Source of the DNA: Byssochlamys sp. IMV 00236
Taxonomy: Eukaryota; Ascomycota; Eurotiomycetes; Eurotiales; Thermoascaceae
Assembly (NCBI GenBank): GCA_001931875.2
Contig: MSJH02000068.1
Span: 1 to 42,052 of the forward strand
Direction of reading: 5' to 3'
DNA: 42,052 nucleotides
In this document: positions 33,072-42,052 of the stretch, in pieces
How positions within the stretch are numbered: position 1 is the first letter of the stretch
Layout of the letters: every line of letters starts with the position of its first letter
Translations under genes and position numbers: made by a program
Notes under the pieces: model-generated
Databases searched by the model: none
What the model saw: the letters and a program-made list of their open reading frames with translations, nothing else
Told to the model about the DNA's origin: nothing

Positions 33072-36000
33072 TTACAATGTTGCCAAACACCAGTCGATCA
33101 CATCCTCTAAAGCCAAAAGCTGTTGTTCTTTGGCAACCGTCTTGAAAATTCTAATCTTTTTTTCCAATTCTGATCTGCTTTGAGTAAGAGCATATTCACT
33201 TCCACATCTGCTGCATTGTCTTGCGAGATTTTCAGCTTTTACAGTATGACATCGATTACATGACAGATCTTGTAGTTGATATGATGCTAACCACTTTTGT
33301 ACTTGAATAATCATTCGTTCCTCGATCAAGTGCTTGTCATATTCCGATTTACATCCCTTGCACTTCCACGCGCGAACCTTCCCACCCTGAGGCATCAACT
33401 CTGGATCTCGACAGAAATCCAAATCGGTTGTATAATTACAATAGGTACAAATAACCTCTGTCAACTTGTAAAATTCACTTGGACGCGTAAATTGTACTTG
33501 TAGAGCAAAGTCACTGATACTCGAAACAGCAGACAGTGCATCACGCTTAAGCAACAGGACTGGCTCTTCAATTCTGTTATCCAAGGACAAGACTCCAGTG
33601 ATGAGTTTAATGAACTCGAGCGCAGGATTATTGCTGTCAGTCGGATGATTGGCAGCAAATTTGGAGATCCATCGCACGATCTTTCGTGACAAATCACCTT
33701 CAACATACCTCTGCAAGTTCTTTGCTCTATCATCATTGGCAGGTTCATCTGTTTCTTCTTCCTGTATCGTAATCTCTCGAGGGAACTGAGTTTTAGAACG
33801 TGTGAGCATATAGATATATAACGAGGTGTAATGGCCAAACTTTTCTCTTGCTCCGTTCGGTAGATGTTCTTCGATATTCCATTGCTTTGTGATAGCGGGC
33901 ACATCATTCATGTAATTACCGACCAAGACACCTGCAAAATTACGTTCGTCCATCCAAAGGAGTACATCCCAAAATGCTTGCTTTTTCAGCTCAAGTATCT
34001 CAAAGACCTGTTTTCCTTCAATTGTCCTGTGCAAATATTCAAAAAAGGCAGCCGCACTTTCTTCGGTTTCCTTTGTCGTCGTCAGCAGGATACGATGAAA
34101 GTTTGCAAAAACGATTTTGGCACCCAAGCGCTTTAGTTCAGCAATGAGTTGCATAAATACCTTCTTCATCAAACTGTGTACTAGACCATAAAGAGAGGGA
34201 TCATGCATACAAGAATTTGGACTCAGGAGCCATCGATGAAGGGAATCAACCATATGTTCAGCAATACCGCTTCCATTAGATACATATGTATTGAACCAGA
34301 TTTGCACTATAGCACGAAGCATGGAGAACGTTTTACTGGAAATCATACCCTCACCAAAGCTGGAGGAAGTGATGATTGCACCATTCGCATAGTCATCTAA
34401 TGTATGCGACACATTATCAAAACTGGTATGCCCCGCAGTACCTTCCAGTTCGTTGATAGAAGGGGCAATCATGAGTGTATTCAAACATAGCTTAGACAGA
34501 TCAAGATCCACACATACTGTCTCGTACGTTCCTGGAAAATTGAGTTCGGGATTGATCACTTCGCTCGTGATTGATATATTTTCGTCTTCTTCACGACCAC
34601 CCAAATCAGGCATTTTAGCAGTGGACCACCAGATGATCATATCGCTTTGTATCAAAGTCCTTGCAAACATAATATCGGCCATGAATGTATAAGGATCTTC
34701 GGGTATATTACAAAACGGTACATTGGCGTAGCGTGCTTGACAAAGTCTTTCGTTTACCCATGTACCAAGTTCCATGTAATATTTGAATACACGCTTCAGC
34801 ATCGGCTGTAGCCAGTTCAATGCGTCAAACTTGCTGTCTTGTTGAAGTGCTGGAATTCTGACGTATGGAAACTCTGTAATTAAGCGTGCATGCTGAATAA
34901 GATGAGCAGATGATCTTGGTGAATTGATCGCTATAACCGTCTTTCCCTTCTTTGTATTTTGATAATTTGATAAAGCCTTGTTGATCGCGTTTAGTGCATG
35001 TTTTTCGCTTGAATGATAACTCGTTTCGAATTCCATGGTCTCAGGTACAGTAATAGTATCATCGATATTTCCCTTTTCGAGCATAGCTTCGTATCTTTCT
35101 CTATATATACGGGCTACGTTTGGCATTTGATGATTGTTCTTGTTCAAACCAACCACAAAGATCTGAGAAACAGCCAGTGTGGAGCCAATGAGCGCAAAAA
35201 AGTGACGACTGTCTGAATGACCATGGAAGAGATACAGAAAGTGGAACGCTTTAGGATCACTCATGTAGCTCTTTGTAAGGTCTGTTCTCTCTTTTAGTTC
35301 AAGTAAATTGAATTGGTCATCCATTCGACGACTGGCGGTATCACTTGTTTTGTTATACTGACATATCGAACCCAGCTGTAAGACTGCACGAACGATCAGT
35401 GGCACCTGTGTTTCATATACAGCATCAGTAGAAGGGTGATTAAATATATTGGAGAACTTGTTCACTTCAGCCTGATATATATTTTCAGGCATTGTCACTT
35501 GGAAAAGATTCAGGCTTGGATGTGATCTAGGCAATGTACGAGAACTTTTGACCAATTCACATGCAGGATTCTGTTCTTTAACAACTTCGGGATTGCTTTC
35601 TTTGCAGTTCAAATAGAATGTACGTGGAATAGTCAACCGGATATTGTACAGTTGGCCCTGCACCATCACCCACATTTTAAATTCACCAGGTATGTCTGTT
35701 TCTGCGATCTGAATGATCTCCCATAAGCTTGTAACGAGCGAGCCTGTCTGTCTTCTAAAATAGCCACCGACGCCATCCATGACTTGTTTTGTTGAAAGCG
35801 CACTGCCTAAATGCTCTCTGCGATACGCTCGAATCATTCTCTGTCGCTTCCATTTTCTTTTCTGGAATTCAAGCCATGCAGCATAGTCTTCCTCCCAGTT
35901 GGGCATGTTTTCAGGACGGTCTTCTTCTGGCAATGGCGCGTTTATATCAAATCCATCGCTTTCGTCATTTTGTCGTTTGCGTTTCCTTGTCACCTTGGCT

Positions 36001-39000
36001 ATTTTAGGAAGAAGACCGTTGGCTTCAGTATGAGAGACATTCAATTCTTCAATGTCATCAACCTCCATATTGTCCTCTAATAATGGCTTATTGGTGCGGC
36101 TGAATATATCCGTGATCTTGTGTTGTCTGTACTTATCGTTTCTTGCCGCAACACGCTTGAACAGCCAATCAGGATGACGAACACGAGGAACAGGATTATG
36201 AACCTTTTGCATTGCCGCAGGAATAGTAATTAACTTTTGGATAACAGAGCCGAAACGGTCAAGGTAATAATCCCAGTCGAGAACGTCACGGATCTCAAAA
36301 GAGTCCAGCGAATTGTCACCGAGCCATTTACGGAGGTAATGTTTTTTGACGTTTTCTTCGGATTGAAAGATGGCAACAGGAACAGCACGTTCAGAGACTG
36401 GCAATCCATAAGGACGAGCAGAAATAATAAAATTACAAGCCAAACCCTTGTCTTTTACCATTTGGTCGCCTAAAAACTCTGCGAGACGCTTAGCTGTACT
36501 GATTGATGTAGACTTTTGACCGTCATATTGCGCAAGTGTCTTGGACATGTTTCTATTTTCCGCAATAAGCTCAAACAGCTCTTCATCCGTAATATCAGCC
36601 GCCTTGCTGTAAAGTACATCTAACCATCTGTTGGCAACCTTTGCAACTGCAGCATAACACTCTTCAAGTGTATTTCCTTCCAAGAACACTTTGAAAATCT
36701 CTGTTTGAAAGATTTTGATAAGCTTCAATTCACCACGACGCTTTACTTCAAAGCCTTTAAGTTCAGCAAGTGATCCATCCATGTTAAACACAGCATATCG
36801 TTTCTTCAAAAGTTTGTCTTCCTCAGTAGATGAAGGTAAAACCATGGCTCGATAAGGTCCATCAATTTCAAAAAAGATACTGTTTTCTTCACTCACAGAG
36901 TATTCATATGTCTTTGGATTAACCAGATGTTGATACTGTTTGTTGGTAAACTGTGCATGCACCAAATGATTCAACATAGTACATGGATAGTAGATACGAA
37001 GTGATTTACCGTTTTTTAAAGTAAACGAAAACGTTTCTGGAAATGTCTTTGGTAGAATGCACCAAATACCATCTGTATCGAGTTCCAATGGTCTACCGAT
37101 GCGTTCAACAAGCTGACGAGCCATTTGGATGATATTTGAACCAGTTAAACAGACAATACCAGCCATTTCTAATGAATGCCAACGAGCAGCAGGTCTCATC
37201 ACATAACCATAAAAGGAGTTCAAGATACACTTGTGAGCCAACTGAAGTGAATCATATAATACAATCATATTCTTTGCCTCTCCAATCTTGGTTGCAGATC
37301 CATCTTTGACAGCTTCATCCAGCTTTCCTTTCCAGGTTTTATGTAACCCCTTATATTCATAACGACGATCACGAAATGCACGAACAGTCTCGATATAGAA
37401 CGGGTTTTCACGTTGACAAATGATGGATTCCCTTTCAATCGTCTTTGTTTCCTTAACTCTATTGTAAACCTTTCTAGAGTAATCCTTCAAACGAGCTCGC
37501 AATAACGTGGATTTTTCGGTATCACTAAGGGCATGCCATGGACGTGGTGGTTGATCTGGATATTTAGCAGGGAAGGTCTCTTGAGAAAGTTGATTTTCGA
37601 TCATTTTATATTCATTGCGCTTTGCTGGTGTAAATTCCCCACGCCAGAGCCACTTCATTCGACGGTCGCAGTTCTTGTCTGGTTTGTTAAAATCACAAGT
37701 TGCACACATGGAATCATCAATCATAGCATCAGGTTGAAGACGGTTAGTCAAGATGATATTGGGATACATGGCTGCAACATCCAAGTGATAGATCAAGGGT
37801 GCTTCCTGACGAATAGGTCGAGCCTTGAGGTCCTCAAGCTTTTCAATGATGGCTTGTTTTACTTCATCATAATTTGTAATGTCTTCGAGCTTTTTCTTTT
37901 CTTCAACTGTAATGGTGAACTTTAAAGCGTCGTCCAATTGATCAATTAGCTATAGAAATGTAATCAATAAAGTGTACATATATCGAAATGTTAAGTATCT
38001 ACCTCTTGTGCTGCAGATGGATCAACCTTAAAATCAGCGTTTATATCACTTCGAAACACGCCTGCCTCTAAAGCTTCGACATGGCCACCGACATAAGTCT
38101 CACTTTCTAACAGGTGTCCATCATAGAATGAGATTGGATCGTCCACATGCTTATTGGGTATGATAACATTAGCCCTGTATGCTTCAACCTAGAACAAAGT
38201 TATTAAAGCATATCAAGATATAATACACTAACTTACCATGAGCAACTGTTCACAAAGGGTTCCTGTGCCTTTTCTTAGCACTTCATCAGGTATTAATGGA
38301 ATGATATTACATAATGAGAAAATGAAGGGGTGCACATATTTCATGTAGAGGTAATAGGTTGCAACAGCATCTGATACTGAATATTGAGCCAACACTTGAG
38401 GCTGCTCACTAGCAAATCGAGTCATATCTTCAGGGTCCAATTCAAGTGGATTATAGCCCAACTTGATAGTCGTCACTGCCTTTAAACCTTGACTTCCGTT
38501 GGGCAAATAAGAATCACGCTGTACCCATCTGAATGCGTCCATATGAGATGCATGTTTACACTTATACTCGTCTTCGTCGTCCTTATAAACCCCAATTTCA
38601 TGATACATATTTATTCCATGTGCCTTGGCTCTTCCTTCCACAAATGGCCAATCGAAAAAGTCACCGTTATATGTTACGTAGATTGTTGGTTTAGCTTCTT
38701 GTATGTGTTCGAAAAATCGTCTCAAGACTGCTTCTTCATTTGCTTCGTTGAAGATGGTGAATGGTCCTTCGAATTCAGGCTTTGGTGTATATTCAAAATC
38801 CTCAATATCTTGGCTGACAATTTCTCTGTTTGTGATCAAATAACCCTAGTAGATCATATAAGTTAGTTCTTTGGGGTAATATAAATTCATCTCCTTACTC
38901 TTCCGTCAATCATGTAAGAAATCATCATGATTTGATCGATATTGGCATCGGGAAACTTAAGGGGAAGCTTTGTTGTTTCAATATCGAATGCTAGAATAAT

Positions 39001-40109
39001 GGGTTCTGGACGATGAACTAAATCTGTACGTCGTGTGAGAGTAATTGTGCCATCTTCTTGAGCTTTTACATCATACCAAAGACCAACACGGATATCTATT
39101 CAAATGTTACCATCATTTCAATATGAATTGTGTATAATACCTACCAAGGTCTATGGCTGTACGGATGTGAAAGGGGATATCATATTCACGAATATCAATC
39201 ACGTTTTCTAAAACTTCATCTGGATTTCTTCTAGAAGACATTGCTGCTGAATAAATATCATCATATCTGATCTTGTTTGAAGCGCTTTATAGATATTAGT
39301 CAACTTGTTTAATTTTTCTTTCTTGCTCATACTTTATCATTTCTGCATAAGTATCAACTGCATCTAATTTGGCTTTATTTTTCTGAACGGCTGGCAGTAA
39401 CACTTTACGTACATTCATCAGATCCTTTATATTACGAAAACTGAGTTGTATAAAGGTACGGGTATGACCAACTAAATGGTTTGGCTATCGAATGTCTCAA
39501 TAAGATAGTAAATACAATACCAATGACACACATACTTGTTTTAAATCTTCCTTCTTTACTCTTTTAAGCTTTTCGATCAGCCCTTCAAATCTCCTATGTA
39601 AATAATCTTCCACTTCACTTTCTGTTCCGGGCTAAAAGCAGAGTATTTTAGCAATTCTACATATAAATACATATATACAACATACCTTGCAGCCAATGTA
39701 AAAGTATGGATTATACACTTTAGTCGCCTTGAATGTTTCCCCATTGTCATTAATAAAATAAAACTCAACAGCTGATCTCCCACTTGGCCATTCAGAATCA
39801 GGAACTGTTGTCTATATAAAAAATATCAATACATGTTATATAACAACCTCATCACTTGTTTACTGTGTGCATATTCAAAAGCCAGCCTAAACGTTCAGGT
39901 CCTTCTTGATATCGCTCAAATCCAAACCTATATTCGATATCTTCCTGTATACGAGCATCCTCAAAGCGTTGGTCGATATTTGAGGGTGTAGCTGTACTCT
40001 TTGAAGGAAGTCCATATTTGTTAAATGAAGTAGAAGCAAAGTTTTTTTTGAATCCCTTTTGACCATTGAATCGTGATGAACTTAAGCCAAATTCAGGTCT
40101 ACTGGGCAT
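33072..40109 (-). CDS. POL2: DNA polymerase epsilon catalytic subunit (Pol2/POLE)
   Basis: Leading-strand replicative polymerase with 3'-5' proofreading. Exons in transcript order: 39864-40109, 39686-39811, 39536-39631, 39333-39484, 39145-39266, 38899-39095, 38237-38845, 38003-38188, 33072-37949; 2203 aa, full family length. The N-terminus has the hallmark [20 protein letters not shown]. Exonuclease motifs are intact: Exo [15 protein letters not shown] (D285, E287), Exo [14 protein letters not shown] and Exo [19 protein letters not shown]. Polymerase motif A is DVAAMYPNI (about D635), motif [22 protein letters not shown] and motif [10 protein letters not shown]. The inactive second polymerase half and the C-terminal Cys clusters (CTYCNY, CKGC; CNRCH, CSRCG) are present. 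Eight introns crowd the 5' end; the last exon is 4878 nt. The intron at 39267-39332 is the least certain junction. Start [17 protein letters not shown]. Confidence 0.97.
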
Positions 40110-40510
40110 GCTATGTTATTAATTAGGATGTAGGAAATGAAAATGAAGGGGGCAGAAGAAGGAGAGTGAGAGAGTCAGGTCCACGAAGAAACGCGAAAAA
40201 ACAGTTTTATTTTTCTGAATCCGAAACAGTCCTAGACGCGTCCCTATTGAATGCTGTTTGTCAAAAATATTTGAGCGCGATGGCGGTATCGTTTTCAAAT
40301 GCCGCAGGTACAGCAATTTGTCTTCTAGTAAGTCGACATCATAGAACTATATTAATAAATTGCACTAGTAAATATAATATATATACACGCCTTGGTTGAT
40401 TTGTTAATAAATCAGCCAAAGATGGAGGTAAATTACGCCTATTAGCCATAAATATAAGCTATTAAAATAATCAACTCAGACCTTGTCCATAACAATTATA
40501 ATTGACTTAC
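40110..40510. other. Pol2 upstream region
   Basis: About 400 bp between the Pol2 start and the CTF4 relic. It contains the cell-cycle boxes described separately and, further out, AT-rich DNA (a TATA-type dinucleotide run at 40376-40387). Short frames on both strands here show no domain and were not accepted. Confidence 0.55.
40182..40241 (-). promoter_or_regulatory. Cluster of MCB/SCB-like boxes in the Pol2 promoter
   Basis: Between 73 and 132 bp upstream of the Pol2 start lie CACGAAG (40182), ACGCGAAA (40191-40198) and a perfect ACGCGT (40236-40241); a GCGCG core follows at 40275. ACGCGT is the MluI cell-cycle box bound by MBF and CACGAAA the Swi4 box in yeast, and POL2 is an MBF target there. 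In otherwise AT-rich DNA such a cluster is striking. Binding by the local SBF/MBF/E2F factors is inference. Confidence 0.55.
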
Positions 40511-41055
40511 CTCTTTAATCCTCATCATATTATTGGCTAAGTTGGACAGATGGTGAAAAGAAGCAACAAGATAGCTTTATCCACTTATTCAAATAAGCGA
40601 AGAGAGTTCACCAAGTCAAGAGCTCTAGAAGGTCTCTCTGACTTGCATGCAGTATTAATTAATCTCAATATATCCTTATCCATTTCAATATCAGCGCTGT
40701 CAAAGGTGTCTTGGTATTCATCCTGTTTGCCTGTAGCCTCTGCTTCATCTCGTTCATGTAGATCTCGGTATAATGATGATAAATAAACCATTTCGATCTT
40801 TCCCAGTTTCAGATGCAGATTCAACAATAGGCGGTTACGATAATACTTCATTCGCAGAAAGACATTAGTTTACATCTTAACAAGCCAACTTGTCAATACT
40901 TTTTCTGATTTTTGCATAGATTTAGCATATGCTCATCCATCAAAAGCAGGAACACTGCTCTTTTTGTTCTGCTTTCTCTGGTGATGGAGCACAATCAAGA
41001 TGCTATCAGAGTCATATATAGCAGCCTGTCCAGATTAGCTTGCTCTCTACTAATA
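40511..41055 (-). pseudogene. CTF4/WDHD1 pseudogene fragment
   Basis: A relic of the replisome hub protein Ctf4 (human WDHD1), which links helicase and polymerases. On the minus strand from about 41055 one frame reads QAAIYDSDSILIVLHHQRK and VPAFDG, then TGA, AYAKSMQKSEKVLT, then TAA, VFLRMKYYRNRLLLNLH, and finally DKDILRLINTACKSERPSRA followed by LDLVNSLRLFE and TAA (40585-40587). It resumes as VDKAI and, after a frameshift, HHLSNLANNMMRIKE to a GTAAGT donor at 40510. These blocks follow the order of the Ctf4 C-terminal domain (YDSDGIL, KGKSEKYW, LLNLH, LINLACK-RALDLV, LAEKMNRIKE). At least three nonsense codons, a frameshift and a missing stretch between KVLT and VFLR show that it is dead. 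The WD40 region and C-terminal tail are absent from the window. Confidence 0.75.
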
Positions 41056-41457
41056 ATGTATTTTGTCATGTATAATGATTATTAAAAAAGATAATTGATG
41101 TAGAGTATTTAGTGAGATACATGCGGTTATTATGCTAAATAAGGTATTTCTCTTAAGTACTATATCGTTATATCAAAAGGCCCATTGACTGTTCGTTTTG
41201 GCTTTATGCATGTAATAAATTTAATGACAAGCTTGGACCTGAAGAATAGATGAATGATCTTTCCATAGCATTTCTTAATACTATTGTCTATTTTGATACT
41301 CATGCAGCACTTATTTAATAGATTGCAGTTAGTCATAGTTATCTTGCTTTTCTTTTCTTGATTTGATTGTTAGCTGCTTTACTTCCTTGATTTATCATTT
41401 ATTATTCGATTTTTTAATAGACTATTTCCTCTATTGCACTTTATATAAATAAAAGTA
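41056..41457. other. Intergenic AT-rich DNA
   Basis: About 400 bp between the CTF4 relic and the right repeat arm. No further CTF4 blocks, genes or repeats were recognised. Confidence 0.55.
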
Positions 41458-42052
41458 AGAAAGACAACAACAGAAAAGTTCATATACGGACATTTCACTG
41501 TATTGTAAATAGAAAAAGGATTATTCAAATAAGGATAAATGGTACATTTATTGTTTGGTATTACTTTTACGCTATGTCAACTGTGTACCTTATTCATATG
41601 CATAACTTGACAAAAAAAAAGTGTATAGCCTATACAAAAGCAACAGTGGCATGATCATAACAACTAACGAATACAACTTGTAGTGGAATACATCCTGCTG
41701 TTCAACAACAAATAATAGCTTAGCTTTACTGTATCTTTCGTTATATAATAAAAGCGTTCTTTTCATAAATATCTATGAAACAGCTACAGCAAAGACAGGG
41801 CTTATCATTTTTTCTTATGCTACTCAAGTCTTCTCACTTGACTAAAGATTAAAGTAAGATCCATAAACCTGAGTTGCTATGGAAATAACAAGGGAGCACG
41901 TGTACAAAGTGACGTTATTATTGATGCTTCAGTTGATTATGTGCCTTTTGATATCTGTGCATGCTATCAAAATGTATGAATAAGCTGATCTGTCCGTTGG
42001 AACTCAGTCAAGTCTATCCGTAGATAAGCACTCAAGCATCATCTCGTAGGCT
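41458..42052 (-). repeat. Right arm of the perfect 595-bp inverted repeat, cut by the window end
   Basis: It is the exact reverse complement of 24307-24901 over all 595 bases. It starts AGAAAGACAACAACAG at 41458, where similarity to the left arm begins abruptly, and is still identical at the last base of the window. The two arms enclose 16,556 bp carrying MED12, the INO80-like gene, Pol2 and the CTF4 relic. Confidence 0.97.

Noticed and set aside
33297..36473. Many 60-90 codon open frames opposite Pol2 on the plus strand
   Set aside because: They are antisense shadows of a long conserved coding exon, with no starts, domains or splice context of their own.
24307..42052. A Maverick/Polinton-like mobile element: family-B DNA polymerase gene inside about 600-bp terminal inverted repeats over about 17.7 kb
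   Set aside because: The size and layout are suggestive, but the polymerase is cellular Pol epsilon (full exonuclease, dual polymerase halves, C-terminal Cys clusters) with many introns, and the other genes are MED12 and an INO80-type subunit. There is no integrase, capsid, protease or packaging ATPase.

Overview
The window is nuclear DNA of a filamentous fungus, most likely an early-diverging one of the Mucorales type (Rhizopus/Mucor relatives). This rests on very AT-rich intergenic DNA, genes packed with short GT-AG introns (mostly 45-70 nt), Asn/Ser homopolymer tracts in regulatory proteins, and housekeeping proteins clearly related to fungal and animal families. The species cannot be named from the sequence. 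All gene models were spliced by hand and checked for reading phase; weak junctions are flagged in each entry.

Layout, left to right. 1-703: an Asn-rich hypothetical protein. 704-2785: no recognised gene. 2786-3922: replication factor C subunit (Rfc3 / human RFC5). 3923-6431: mostly empty, with a decayed reading frame on the minus strand. 6432-7764: GATA-type zinc-finger regulator. 9444-10902: putatively N-myristoylated methyltransferase. 11260-12784: vacuolar/SLC38-type amino-acid transporter. 13028-14238 (-) and 14359-15101 (+): a divergent pair of spliceosome genes, cyclophilin E and the tri-snRNP 27-kDa protein. 15665-16045: small secreted Cys-rich protein. 16178-18926 (-): a NOT1/CNOT1 gene ending right after the CAF1-binding domain. 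19058-19501 (+): ENY2/Sus1. 19519-20266 (-): N-terminal acetyltransferase NAA10, convergent with ENY2 with 17 bp between stop codons. 20619-23346 (-): an unrecognised, relatively GC-rich Ser/Pro-rich protein. 24307-24901: left arm of a perfect 595-bp inverted repeat. 25297-31346 (-): Mediator kinase-module subunit MED12/Srb8. 31850-32905 (-): INO80 Ies4-like protein with C2H2 zinc fingers. 33072-40109 (-): DNA polymerase epsilon catalytic subunit. 40511-41055 (-): a decayed CTF4/WDHD1 pseudogene. 41458-42052: right arm of the inverted repeat, running off the window.

Most genes are conserved nuclear machinery: replication (RFC, Pol epsilon, CTF4 relic), transcription and chromatin (MED12, ENY2, INO80 subunit, GATA factor), splicing (CypE, SNRNP27) and mRNA decay (NOT1). 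The unusual items are the long identical inverted repeat enclosing MED12-INO80-Pol2, the half-length NOT1, the CTF4 relic beside Pol2, the GC-rich orphan gene and the secreted Cys-rich protein. I found no RNA genes, CRISPR arrays or intact transposons.
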